From positions 157,501-221,500 of the forward strand of contig CAKOHE010000005.1 in the NCBI GenBank assembly GCA_934047225.1: DNA of 64,000 nucleotides, in the 5' to 3' direction. Each line of letters begins with the position of its first letter. Within the stretch, counting starts at the first letter, position 1. Shown here one piece after another: positions 11,644 through 22,942 of the stretch. The translations under genes and the position numbers were made by a program. The notes beneath the pieces are model-generated. The model saw only the letters and a list, made by a program, of their open reading frames with translations, had not been told where the DNA came from and made no database searches. Origin of the DNA: Ypsolopha sequella (taxonomy: Eukaryota > Arthropoda > Insecta > Lepidoptera > Ypsolophidae).

Positions 11644-12239
11644 ATAGCTATGTAGTAAATTATATTCTTACTTGCATACCCCAGAGTTTACCGTCTGAGA
11701 AACGTTATTTATTAGGTTTATTTTTTGACAAAAGCAATTAAAGAACAGGCCGATCTCTGTCGAATATTGATAATTTTTATGATCGTCGAGTGTTCGTTTC
11801 TTACGAGATCCCAATAAAGTTTTAATTATTTATGTATTATAAACAGCCAGCCGCATGGCCGGAGAAGGGCTATGTATAAAATAAGTTACGACTTTACGAC
11901 AATACACTTACAACATGTAGGTATGTAAAACAAGTCTCTTTACTTAGTTTCTTTCAACTTACAAAGTAAGAATTCCTTGAAAGAAAGTTTCCATCGTCAA
12001 TATCGTATTAATCTCCTTTGACGTGTAAGTTGACCTTTTAGGCAGGTCCGAGCCTTTTTGTATTTGTTAATTTCCATTTTCTCGTCGCCAGTTTTAAATA
12101 TGCAAGAAAACTATTTTATTCCGTAATATCATTGTAACAAATTTATTTACATAACGTGACAGATGTCTCATTTGAATTTTGAAAAGAATCGAGCATAGAG
12201 ATCTATCAATTCAAAAATAAGAAAAACAATCACAAGTTG

Positions 12240-12420
12240 TGACCTCACCTCGCTTGGTACCTCAATCCGAATTGTTTTTCTTCTGCGTAGTAATTGTAGA
12301 GCAGAGTAGCTACGCCGCGTAGCAATTATAAGCCGTTCGTCTGTGGAATGATTTACCCACGAAGATACGTATATCGCCTTCACTGGCGATATTTAAAAAT
12401 AATTTAAGATCACATCATGA
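12240..12420 (+). pseudogene. Non-LTR retrotransposon reverse transcriptase C-terminal remnant
   Basis: The plus-strand reading 'VRLWNDLPTKIRISPSLAIF' followed by 'KNNLRSH' matches the conserved ending of many insect LINE ORF2 proteins (consensus RLWNSLPxxIRxxxSxxxFK). The upstream part has stops and is degraded. It is a short inactive relic. Confidence 0.6.
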
Positions 12421-14506
12421 AGTTTCTTTAGGTTGGTAGTCTCACTTCATCACTCAGTCTTTTGATATTTTTATATATAGTATATTAAGTAGTTATTTTT
12501 TATTTATTTGTATGTATACGATATGTATGTATATTAAGTCCGGGTTGGATTTAGTATCGTTTGGCAGTTGTATGGGGGTAAAAGTGGTTAAAGCTGGTAG
12601 AGGTGGGGTCCCCGATTATAACGCTACCACACTTATTAAAAGGTAATGCACATTTTTTGAGAAATTAAGTCAAATTTTATAGTCCACTTTTAACACAATG
12701 ACAAACAAAACACCGCTAAACCAATCTCGAAAGCATTGTTGTTGTTGAGTGGTTGACTAAGACTTTTATGATATATGACACTACATCCGTGTGGCACTTT
12801 TATTTACCACTTTATTTAAGTCCAAGTAGGTACACTATTTACGATAAAAAACAAAACACTTCTGCAATTTAACTCAGACACAAACGTAAACAAATAACGT
12901 GCGGCAACAAATGATTGACATTTAAGACGTCAACCAATCAGAGACGATCTCTTATTGAACGCGCTGACCGACCAATCAGCGTTCTTATTTCATAACAGCC
13001 AGCGTTTCGTTTCGCAATATTGCTATAGTAACGAGTATTTTCGCAAAAATCCTGACTTTGTCCAGTAAGATTTGATAATTTTTCGCCTATGTCTAATTAT
13101 CCGCGTTTTCGCAAAACCCCTAGGATTTTCGCGAAGATTCGATTTATCAAATCATCCTACGACATATACATATCAAACAAAAAATATATTGTGTAAGTTT
13201 AGTTGGTTAGAAGTATATTATATATTAGGCATTATGTATATTCACTTTATGTGAAATTTTATACCAAATTTTGATTTAAAACCACTTACAATGAATGTAC
13301 AAAAGAGATGTATAATACAATCAATTTCCAATCATCTTGAATTAAACGCATGCTGGATACCTTATCAAAATAGATACTTTGATTAGTACCGAATTTGAAT
13401 ATGTTATACGCTGCTCCGTTTACTCTGGATATAAAGATGGTAATTAGCATTAAAACCATGGTGAGAAAATTGAATTTTTGAAAGGTCGTCGTCTTGTTTC
13501 TTGCGGTGGTCGCTGGGTCTCTTGATCATCAGTGGGTAGAAGTGACAGCTTTGTGATAGGCCTCTTCATGATACCACTTTTTGTTTTTATGTGAATTTAT
13601 TAATTGAAAATATAATAAATAAAGGCGATATCTTTGATGGTTACAGATAAAATATTGTGTGCAACTGAACATAATTAGACATTGGGACACTCGTGCTAAA
13701 TGATTACGAAACTCGCTTCGTCGTTCCACAAGGGCTCGTGTCAAACTGTCTCAAATTATGTTACAGTTGCACAAAATACTATTTACAAACTTCAAAAGAA
13801 AACCATATTTTCTGTTTTTTTTTTTTTTCTAAGGAAGTGGGGGACTATAACCATTTTGAGTTGAGCTGATAATGGTGAGCCGACTCCTAGAGATCATTGT
13901 TTAGGGAAGAGAGAAGCAAAGTCAGTGTAGTTTTTCTAAAACTTTCAGCAGGTGAATTTAAATTTATGCTTTCTCTTTTCTAGGATAGTAAGCCGAATGT
14001 TTATTATTCGATACGTCGATCAGTTTCGATTCTTCAGACACAATATAAATCGAATTCAAAGTTTCATTATTCGAACAGCTAGACGATTCCTATTGATATG
14101 TAGACGGTGTGATGCATAAAATGCAGGAACGAGTTAAATATGTGACGTTTTTACACCCTTCACGTGTTTCATTTAATGTAAATTAACCTGATAATTCAAT
14201 AATTTTCCTGACGTTTTTCTAAAGGTTTCATGTTAGGCAGCGCGATTTTCACCTGTTTTCTGTACAAATATATTGAAACTCAATAAATTATAATAATTTC
14301 AAGCAATTATTCATCTGTTTCAAATATTCCTGACAAATTTATTCCTGATTTCCTGAAGAGGGCCAAAATTCCTGACATGTCAGGAAAATTCCTGTCATCT
14401 GGTAAGCCTACGCGTGACGCCACTAGTTGAATCATAAGTGCGAGGAGCGTGACGTACTGTTTAATCGCAAAAACATCGTGTCGCGCTCCTTGCACCTGTT
14501 TTTCAA
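12421..14506. other. Stretch with no recognised gene
   Basis: No coding sequence is supported. Two 'ccaatcag' boxes at about 12935-12980 and a short repeated 'tttcgcaaaa' motif (13030-13130) are visible. The segment around 14330-14400 repeats 'attcctga' several times and resembles a common lepidopteran repeat end ('tgtcatctggtaagcctac'). Confidence 0.4.
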
Positions 14507-15069
14507 CTACAGAAAAGCCACTGAGTGATGGCGCCTATGACGTTTAAATGCCTACATAGTATCGTAATTATTTATAAGCAATTGTGAATTAAAAAATGTA
14601 ATACTTCATTGTTGATAGTGATGTACTACTTGTTTCGGTTATTATTTTTCGATTTGAATGTTGCTTTATTGTGCAATAGAATTCGTATAGAAACGAAATT
14701 TTTTTTTTAATGTTTCTCATTTTTTATAGATCGTGTTTGAGGTCGCCAAGTTACGCAACAATATTTATTTAAAAACAAAACAATGACGAAGTTAAACTAA
14801 ACGAAAATAAATGATAGTAAAATACATTTTTCGATTTAGATATTTAAACATCTCTTGGGGGCCCCGGGGCACTACACCGCATAGCCCTCCGATAGCTACG
14901 CCACTGGTTTTGGTACATTTTGCTTTTGTATCATTATGTTGAATGTTAAATGACGTGTCTAATGTTGAGTAAACTCACACTTGATTTTTATTTTTAACCG
15001 AAATTTGAAATGTACCTCATCACTAAATGCAGCTGTCATAAGTGCCATCACTCAGTGGCCCTACCTTAA
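14507..15069. mobile_element. MITE family A, copy 1 (about 563 bp)
   Basis: One of three near-identical non-coding elements (also 27916-28478 and 47473-48038). The inverted ends read gccactgagtgatggc on the left and gccatcactcagtggc on the right. In copies 2 and 3 these extend outward to ctaaagtag. The interior includes 'cttgggggccccggggcact' and 'gctacgccactgg'. There is no coding potential and no clear target duplication. Confidence 0.85.
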
Positions 15070-15339
15070 GTGGCCAGTTTAGACCTAACACTTTTAAAAT
15101 TCCCAAAGACAAATAACCGCGCAAATTAAAAAAATTACAATGACATGATAAGACAACAAAAATACCAAAATACATAAAATATGTAAAAGAAGGTACAAAA
15201 GAAGGTAACAATTGGCAGCCCTATCACTTATATCGATTTCTTCCAGACAAGCTTTTGGTGGAAATAAATATCCCTATTAATTGTGATATTGAGAATTGAG
15301 AGGGTAAAGTCAAACATAAGAAAAAAAAAAACAATTCCA

Positions 15340-15480
15340 TTCAAAATCCTTTATTGCACTCAAAAAAAAAAACGTATTACAAGTAACAATAATCTGACAG
15401 TTTAAGAAAAATGCAAGCTTATCTCTGAAAGAGATTTCTACCAGCAAAACCTTGGTGATAGAAGCAATTAAATAAAAAGT
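15340..15480 (-). repeat. LINE 3'-end remnant
   Basis: On the minus strand the text 'tgctggtagaaatctcttt', 'agagataagc' and 'gagtgcaataaaggatttt' matches the 3' untranslated ending typical of lepidopteran CR1/jockey-type LINEs, including an AATAAA signal. No coding part is attached. Confidence 0.5.
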
Positions 15481-18251
15481 GAGAATTTAATCTGTGCACA
15501 CAAAGACAAAAAACCGTTTAAAACTCATTAGTTCATTAACTGCAATACGTATCAATAAAATAAATAAATACTTAAAAATAATATAAAAACTTATATAAAC
15601 TATAAAAAAAAATGTTATACAAAATAATTGTATACAAAATAATTATCAATAGTATACAATTGCAATATTAATAATATACAATTATTGTACTCACATAAAG
15701 GAAATTATCACAGAAAATGCTCTTTAATTCTCTTCTTACCAATAACTACGATGATGTTTATTTTTATTGTAAAATTTTGTATCCAACTAGTTCTTTTACA
15801 AACTTAAGCTGTAGCTTATAAAAGGTAAAAAAAAATGAGTAGTTATACACTAAAAGTTGTCATTGTCGTAATTATCAGTTAAATTCTATTCTCAATACCA
15901 ATTTTCATGGTTTTAACTACAAAACTAATGAATTTCCGATAGAAAATTTGACCGCCTATTTTTCGAAAATTCGGCCTTATTCCTTTTCTAATTATAAAGG
16001 AAACCTCTGTGCAAAATTTCAGCTTTCCAGGTCCAAGGGTTTGGGTTGTGCGTTGATGAATCACTGAGTGAGTGAGCCAGGAGTTTTCTTTTTTTATGTA
16101 TTGATTGATGATACTAGCTCCACCTAGCGATAGAATGCAACACCAACTTAACTAGTTTGACACGTGACTGCACACACGCATACGAAAGCCTAATACAACT
16201 AAGTAGTAATGCGTTATTATTAGTATAGATGGAACCAGGTTACTAGGTTACTTATACAATCATACTGTGACTCAATAACTAAAATATTATAATAGATTAT
16301 ATACGCTAATATTATGTATATTCAGAAGAACTGCGGTACTAACTTCGGATTTGAATGAGTAGGTACATACTTTGGCAATTCTAAGTTTTACGCAAACTAA
16401 ATTATCTAATTATCTTTGAAAAATAGACTAGGATAGGGTATAGCTATGTAGAGGTGAGCCAGTATAAAATAGCCTAATAAGGACACTTATAGTTTAAGGA
16501 TATTTTACATATCTATAGAATAAGAGAGTTACCATATGAGCATTTCTCAAAAAATTTGCTACTAATTCAAAAACTTGTCCAAAATGAAAATATCGTAAAT
16601 ATATGTATATAACATAAAAATCTGATAATTTATTATGTTTAGATTGATAATATTGGTATAGCACGTATGTGATTTCACCGTTTCAGTGATAAAATTGTGA
16701 AAATCCAATTAGGGGGTGAAAAAAAGCGTCCTATTTTGTTACTACTTATTTGGTGAAAATTGGATAAGTTATTGTAGATATACCAGTAGGAAACATTGTT
16801 TCTTTAAATTCATGATTATACTTTTAATAATTTCAGCAAAAATATCCCTTTAAATAAAAACATATTTACGAAAACTCTGCAATAATTATTTTTTGTTACC
16901 ATTGGTACAAACATAAAGGCAAAAGTTTTTATTTTATGAAAACCAAAATTAATTATAGAAAGATAATATTATTTATCCCGACATGTTTCTATTTTTCATT
17001 ATTAACGATCATTTTTAGGTGTTTTAAGTCAATTAAAACCCAGGAAAATTCAAAATTAATGTTGATTAATTTTGGGACAGTAACAAAATAAGAGTAACAA
17101 AATTCCTTTTTTGTTACCTTTTTTGCTACTTTTGTTTGAATTCCTTTTTTGTTACCTAACTTTCCTCTTATACATTACTATGCCAAAGTAACAAAAGAAG
17201 AAGTAACGAAACGAGAATAATTTATGTTTTAAAATTTATTCATCACAGTAAAAACAATAACTGTTTTATTTAAATTCAACTCGAATGTAGCTTAGAATAT
17301 TCTCTTTCAAAAACCAACAATGGTTTTATGAGATATTAACAATTTACCTGCAAAATCTGGTAACAAAAACTGAACAGAAATTGAGCAATAGTAGGCACGT
17401 GTACACTCTAAGACGCCATCCAGCAGAGAGAGATTGCTCAACAAAATGGCATACTGAAATGTCACGTAGAGTGTTGCCAAAAACTAAAAATATCAACTTA
17501 TTGGTATATTTCACAAAAGTAATATGCTAAAATTGGTAACAAAAGAGGATGTCACTTTTTGAAACTTTTCTGGGACAAGATTAAAATGTGTTTTTTGAAA
17601 AAATAATGCACTAGTCTCTTCTCAAAGATAATATGAAATGAACCCCGACATAATGATTAAGCAATTAAAATCAAAAAATACGTAGGATGCTTTTGAACTT
17701 TCCGAAATATTAGCGATCAAAGTATCAGTAAGTCGTATGGGACACGTGACTTTTCATACATTAAAATTTGGGAATGTTTTTTATTTACTTAATTTTAATT
17801 AATATATAATTATTTTAGACATTCAGTATTTTTTTTCGTATTCAAAAATAAATAAAGAAAACCACACCGTCTACAGTTAAATACTGTTAGACCATTTTGT
17901 ACACAATAATGATAAATAACTTTGTGGGACAGCAAAAAAATCAAGTTACGAAAAAAAATGAGAAATGCTCATATATACCTAGATAGAAAAGATTTTCATT
18001 GAAGGCATCAGGTTGTTATGTATGAAATAGATGAACAGTAGTCTTTTCTTACGTACAAGTATACCCCTCTATTGGTGGTCAGTAGGGATTTACAAATATT
18101 GTATCCATTTTGTAAGTTTGAGAAGCAAACTATTTTGAAAAGTAGGATAATTAAGTGGAGTGAAGTCTGAAAAATAAGATTATAGATAGATATAAGGATA
18201 AATGATATGAATTGGATTTATTATATTGGGTCTTGGATATTTATATTGAAT
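15481..18251. other. Long AT-rich stretch, no gene
   Basis: No gene is visible. A repeat tail 'gcaaaatttcagctttccag' with 'gggttgtgcgttgatgaatc' lies at 16010-16095. It is related to the better preserved copy ending near 50410. Around 17090-17170 the motif 'attccttttttgttac' is repeated several times. The rest is low-complexity A/T sequence up to the BEL target site. Confidence 0.45.
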
Positions 18252-18256
18252 GCTTG

Positions 18257-19160
18257 TGTCGCCACATAGTTTCTTTTACCTAATTACTAGGCGAATATCT
18301 GAATTGATTGATATTTTACTAGCTGATGTAATACTGATTATAATAGTAGGTAAATACATAAACTGAATAAGTACCCACAATATCGCACACGCATGTACGA
18401 TCCTCTTTCTTATAGCCTGACCTGATTAACTGAATCTGATTACTGGTCTTATAGTTGGGGGGAATCTCACATCCTCACCCCTGTGGCCTCCAACCTCCCC
18501 TACAGCCACCCCATGCCTCGCTTGCAGGGATTCTCCTGCTACTATTCTTTAACCTCTACCCGCAGGCAGTCCGACGCATCGGTTCTGACAACTAGGGCTT
18601 TTCCCTCTGATACTGAATATTTATTGACCCCTGCCCGCAGGCAGTCCGACGCATCGGTTCTGATAACTAGGGCTTTTCCCTCTGATACTGAATATTTATT
18701 GACCCCTGCCCGCTGGCAGTCCGACGCATCGGTTCTGATAACTAGGGCTTTTCCCTCTGATACTGAATATTTATTGACCCCTGCCCGCTGGCAGTCCGAC
18801 GCATCGGTTCTGATAACTAGGGCTTTTCCCTCTGATACTGAATATTTATTGACCCCTGCCCGCTGGCAGTCCGACGCATCGGTTCTGATAACTAGGGCTT
18901 TTCCCTCTGATACTGAATATTTATTGACCCCTGCCCGCTGGCAGTCCGACGCATCGGTTCTGATAACTAGGGCTTTTCCCTCTGATAGGTAAGTACACTG
19001 AATATATATTGCTGTGTCACTTACCTCTACTCCACTGTCCACGCACACAGTTACCCTTTTTACTGTCCAGGCGGCGACTGACGGCGTGCGCGCCCGCGCT
19101 CTCTCCCCCGCCTCGTCCCGCGCTAGCCTATAGCTACCTAGAGGTTTCGCATTCGCGACA
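18257..19160 (-). repeat. BEL element left (3') LTR, 904 bp
   Basis: The segment starts tgtcgccacatag and ends cattcgcgaca. It holds six copies of a 75-bp unit at 18558-18987. Compared with the right LTR it has an extra 33 bp near 18430-18470. The adjacent 19161-19168 'ttccccac' reads GTGGGGAA on the element strand, a short purine tract suitable for plus-strand priming. Confidence 0.95.
18558..18987. repeat. 75-bp tandem array in left LTR (6 units)
   Basis: Near-perfect tandem units of 75 bp containing 'cagtccgacgcatcggttct' and 'gataactagggcttttccct'. Because 75 is divisible by three and the unit lacks stops, long repetitive open frames appear on both strands. These are artefacts of the repeat. 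Confidence 0.97.
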
Positions 19161-19275
19161 TTCCCCACGAGGAAGAAAAAAATAATAATAATAATGAGTA
19201 GAACACACTGATTGTAACTGATTAGAAATTTAATAATAGTTCTAGCACTCATATTATTACATCTGAATCACTATT

Positions 19276-20727
19276 CTACTGTTCAAATAGTCTTATCATT
19301 AACTGTGACGTCCACTGCTTAATCTTCTCCCTGGCTTTGACTGCTGTTGCCCTAGTTGGTCGCTTATTGATGTCTGTTGTTGCCGCTTCCGGCATCTTTT
19401 GTTCATTGTTTATTACAGGTACCTCACGTTGACCTTCGTCTGAATCCGAATTAGGTCTTATTGACTGATCAATCTGATTGACCGCCTGTCCCATCTCTGG
19501 TACTTCGGAATTTTCGTTAACTCTAATAGCATGATCATTTGGCACTGATAATGGTACTGTATTCTGATCATCGTCTAGTTCAAGTGGATAAAGATGGCCT
19601 ATGGAGCGTGTTAACATTTCTCCTTCAGGTAATTTTACTTTGGCCACTCTTATCTGTCCATCCAAACCCTTAAGTAACTCTGATATCTGGCCCACCTTCC
19701 AATGGACTCTATTCCCATCTGATTTTATCTGCACGGCCTGCGCCATTCTGGGTACAATATTTACTACAACCCGCGGTTGCTTCTGTCTGTTGCTCCGCTC
19801 ACGAAGACTGGTCAAATACTGATTGGTAAACATCTTTGAGAATTCTGATAGGATAATCTGACCACGTTTCCAACCTTCAATCAGATTGGACTTGGTTGCA
19901 GTAGCTGATTCTAAAAAATCGCGATCAGATATCTGAGTGGTTACTGATCCACCTACACGTAAAAAGTCAGATGGAGTCAATACGTGTTCTAACTCAGCAC
20001 CTACTGTTGTCAAAGGTCTAGTATTTACAACGGCTTCAAGTTCTTTAATTATAGTACATAGCTGGTTGTGATTTATGAGATGTTTGTCCAATGTCCTCTT
20101 AAGACTGTGTTTTACTACACCTATCAGTCGTTCATAAAACCCTCCGAACCATGGGGCTAATTCAGGAATAAACTTCCATCGCACATTGTTCTGTATGCAA
20201 TAATCAGAACTCAACACATCACCGGTTAGTTTAAACTGAGTAGCGTTATCTGATATAATTTGCTGTGGTAGGCCTCTTACTGCGACAAATCTCCGTATCG
20301 CGAGTAAACATTTTTCAGCTGAACAGTCTTTGACCACTTCCATGTGAATAGCTCTAATGGTCAAGCAGGTAAACAGGCACACCCAGCGTTTTTCCTTAGT
20401 GGCTTCTACAAAAAGGGGGCCGAAATAGTCAAGACCCGTAAAAGCGAAAGGTAGACTGAGATTCACTCTCTTTGCAGGTAAATCGGGAATCGGTGGTAGT
20501 TTGAAAGGTCCATCACCGTATTTGACACATCGCTGACACTTTCTGACGACTTTCTGAACCGTCGCCCTCCCATGTGGAACCCAAAACTTCTGTCTTAATA
20601 AGGCTAAAGTATGCGAAACGCCTACATGGTAGTTTTTAAGGTGTAATTCGGTTATGATTGTATGTGTAAACTCTGAATTCTTTGGAAGCAATATGGGCTC
20701 CTTCTGATTATTTGTCCAGTCTGTCAT
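19276..20727 (-). CDS. BEL integrase with C-terminal DUF5641-type domain
   Basis: Final part of the polyprotein, 483 codons, which inserts the cDNA into the host genome. The N-terminal zinc-binding part shows 'HVGVSHTLALLRQKFW' and 'CQRC'. The catalytic core shows the first Asp in 'TGLDYFGPLF', the second in 'ISDNATQF' and the Glu in 'GGFYERLIG'. The DDE triad is therefore intact. The C-terminal part (about residues 290-390) resembles the DUF5641 domain of BEL integrases. A variable acidic tail follows. The ATG listed is not a natural start: the frame is joined to the preceding segment by a frameshift near 20730, just after 'DGLLR'. Confidence 0.92.
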   Translation of the reverse strand: MTDWTNNQKEPILLPKNSEFTHTIITELHLKNYHVGVSHTLALLRQKFWVPHGRATVQKVVRKCQRCVKYGDGPFKLPPIPDLPAKRVNLSLPFAFTGLDYFGPLFVEATKEKRWVCLFTCLTIRAIHMEVVKDCSAEKCLLAIRRFVAVRGLPQQIISDNATQFKLTGDVLSSDYCIQNNVRWKFIPELAPWFGGFYERLIGVVKHSLKRTLDKHLINHNQLCTIIKELEAVVNTRPLTTVGAELEHVLTPSDFLRVGGSVTTQISDRDFLESATATKSNLIEGWKRGQIILSEFSKMFTNQYLTSLRERSNRQKQPRVVVNIVPRMAQAVQIKSDGNRVHWKVGQISELLKGLDGQIRVAKVKLPEGEMLTRSIGHLYPLELDDDQNTVPLSVPNDHAIRVNENSEVPEMGQAVNQIDQSIRPNSDSDEGQREVPVINNEQKMPEAATTDINKRPTRATAVKAREKIKQWTSQLMIRLFEQ

Positions 20728-20731
20728 TGAG

Positions 20732-21112
20732 TCATCTCAATAATCCGTCCTGATCTTTGTACAACTGGAGTGTTCTTGATAAGTCTGTTGTGATACCTTC
20801 GACCTCTTTAGGAAAGTATTCGGCTTGAATATTTAGTATCTTCTTAGTTTCGTCATCTACAGGATGTTCGTTACTGTCAACTGCCATTGGTTCCGTTCTA
20901 TCTAAATTTGTTTCAGTTGTATTATTCTGAGTTATATTTGTAAGACCATCCCCGGCCAAAAAAGTTTCAATCTGAACATTATCTGAGCTATGAGATTTTA
21001 GCCATAGTTCCGAACTTTCTGACAAAAAAACCGGACCCTTGAGCCATCTATGATACGAGTCTACACGCTGCGCCCTAGTACCTACGTCTGACGGATTGAG
21101 TTTAGTCGGCAC
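20732..21112 (-). CDS. BEL polyprotein segment between RNase H and integrase
   Basis: A 126-codon frame starting 'PTKLNPSDVGTRAQRV', the conserved stretch after RNase H in BEL elements, then 'WLKGPVFLSESSELW'. It is out of frame with the RT/RNase H segment upstream (a break near 21125, in an A-rich run) and with integrase downstream (a break near 20730). It has no independent start. Confidence 0.85.
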   Translation of the reverse strand: MPTKLNPSDVGTRAQRVDSYHRWLKGPVFLSESSELWLKSHSSDNVQIETFLAGDGLTNITQNNTTETNLDRTEPMAVDSNEHPVDDETKKILNIQAEYFPKEVEGITTDLSRTLQLYKDQDGLLR

Positions 21113-21131
21113 ATATCTGATCTGTAGGACT

Positions 21132-22141
21132 TTATTTTGCTTTTATCTCATTAATTCTACGCGAAACAAATGGCGGAAGCAATTTTTCTGATCTAGACCA
21201 ACTCAAAACGATCTGACTATCAGTCCATAAAATTTGTGCTTCGACCCTGAGACGCAAAAACTTCATTACGTAGTTAATAAGTCTGCAACCTATAAGTACT
21301 CCCATCAATTCTAATCTTGGAATCTGTAAATTACTTTGTTCCTTTAAAGGGACTAATCTAGACTTGCCAATAACAAAACTGACAATATTATTAGTGCCTA
21401 AGGAACTGCGTATATAAACTACCGCTGAGTACGCTTCCATAGACGCATCCGTAAAACAATGAATTTCATGTTTTATGTGATCACTGTCGTCGTTTCTATT
21501 TAAACTTTGCGCGTAATATCGATTTACATGAATTTCTTTTAGATAAGAAAACTTGGATGCCACCTGGCGCCATTCGGTAAGTTGATCATCACTTAACTTA
21601 TCATCCCACTTGTTTTTCAGCTTCCATAATTTTTGAAAGAATAGTTTTGCTGGGAGCATCACAGGCACTGCAAGACCACAAGGATCGTATACTGATGCAA
21701 TCATCTTTAAAACATCTCGTTTTGACTGTACCATGTCTAAATCATTATTGTTTAGGTTAGACTTCAAATAAAGATGGTCATCATTTAAGTCCCATATTAA
21801 ACCTAACACTTTCACTCTTCTACGACCCTCTGTCCGAAGTTTGTCTGGAATGTGAGTCATAAGCTCTTTAGAATTTGAATTCCATTCGCGTAAGTACATC
21901 GACAAGCAATCAAATGATTGTCTTGATGCTTCGTATAGGTTAAGTGCGTCTGAGGTTGTCTTTGCACCTGTAACTATATTATCTACGTATATATCTTCCG
22001 CTATTTGTTTCATACGGACGTCATTTGACCGCGTCAAGTGAAGTCTGATAGTGGCGTTCAAAAGAAACGGACTTGATATAACACCGAAAGGAACTCGACA
22101 AAAACGTAAATGCACAATATTGTCTTGAGTAGCTTCGCGAC
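21132..22141 (-). CDS. BEL reverse transcriptase (C-terminal half) and RNase H
   Basis: The frame opens around 'ISREATQDNIVHLRFCRVPF' and includes 'YVDNIV', the BEL form of the RT motif with catalytic aspartate. It continues through the connection domain to RNase H: 'CFTDASMEAYSAVVY', 'IPRLELMGVLIGC' and 'ILWTDSQIVLSW'. The fingers/palm part with the first catalytic Asp (DxxKAFLQ-type motif), normally about 130-150 residues before 'RFLW', is missing. The protease segment joins directly to this point, so RT is inactive. Confidence 0.9.
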
Positions 22142-22942
22142 TTATGTTTTTATCTCTGAGTTATCTAACCGCCTTATCAAACTATTGAGGCGACCCAAAG
22201 CTAACCCTAAATTATTGGAAAGATCCGGTGGAAATTCATTCCAAGGCCATTTAACATGATATCTATTGTCCTTGTACTGAACAGTTTCATTAAACTGTTT
22301 TACTGCCTCTTCATCGCGAGTCGTTTTTGGAGAGTCTGTAATACCTAAAGATTCAAGGTCCCACAATTTTTTAACATCTTTTAACTTTAATGGTAGGTCA
22401 GGTTCGTTCAGTTTGTTGTCAAACACTTCATTTGACTGAAAATAAGTCAACACGGTTAACTGATCCGAGTTGTCATTGACTTCGCAAATTTTGCCTGACC
22501 ACACCCAGCCAAAATCTGAATTTACTAAGAAAAGATCCTTAGACACCGTAATCTTTTCATGCGACATGAATGAATGATAATAGTCATTACCTATAAGTAT
22601 GTCTATTTTGTCCCCACAAGATCCATCATCCGCTATGACAACGGAAGATACCCAAGGTGGCTTATTAAACACCGGTGCTCTTACACTATTCGTAATGTGA
22701 GGTACAACATTAGCATGTAAAAGCCGTGAGATACCCGTACGAGTTGTGATTTTAAAACTCACTACTGAACTTTCAATCTGATGTGGTGATTTCGCGCCAA
22801 ACGTAAATATCGACAAGTTTAATTTTTTGGCAATGGGTAAATTTAGTTTATTAGCAGCGCTACCGCAATCCAACAAAATTCTGCCTTGTAGTCGTGTAGA
22901 CCTAGTCTCTGGATTGCTAACCTCCACAAGGCAAGTTTGCAA
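22142..22942 (-). CDS. BEL aspartic protease (DUF1758-type) and RT N-terminal linker
   Basis: This segment is in frame with gag but separated from it by one TAG codon (22943-22945). The protease motif is 'RILLDCGSAANKL', the BEL version of the D[ST]G active site. 'IDILIGNDYY' and 'SDFGWVWSGKI' follow, as in other BEL proteins. The tail 'LGRLNSLIRRLDNS' corresponds to the start of the RT region and ends at a stop near 22142, where the RT deletion begins. The first codon after the TAG is TTG, so it would be made only by read-through or if the TAG is an error or mutation. Confidence 0.88.
   Translation of the reverse strand: MQTCLVEVSNPETRSTRLQGRILLDCGSAANKLNLPIAKKLNLSIFTFGAKSPHQIESSVVSFKITTRTGISRLLHANVVPHITNSVRAPVFNKPPWVSSVVIADDGSCGDKIDILIGNDYYHSFMSHEKITVSKDLFLVNSDFGWVWSGKICEVNDNSDQLTVLTYFQSNEVFDNKLNEPDLPLKLKDVKKLWDLESLGITDSPKTTRDEEAVKQFNETVQYKDNRYHVKWPWNEFPPDLSNNLGLALGRLNSLIRRLDNSEIKT

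Noticed and set aside
11348..11647. 99-codon GC-rich frame
   Set aside because: It spans an inserted repeat and its target duplication. The composition explains the lack of stops and no domain is visible.
18483..18992. Long repetitive open frames on both strands (also 25993-27024 and 26075-26968)
   Set aside because: They are by-products of a stop-free 75-bp tandem unit in the BEL LTRs. Both strands are open and there is no independent start or domain.
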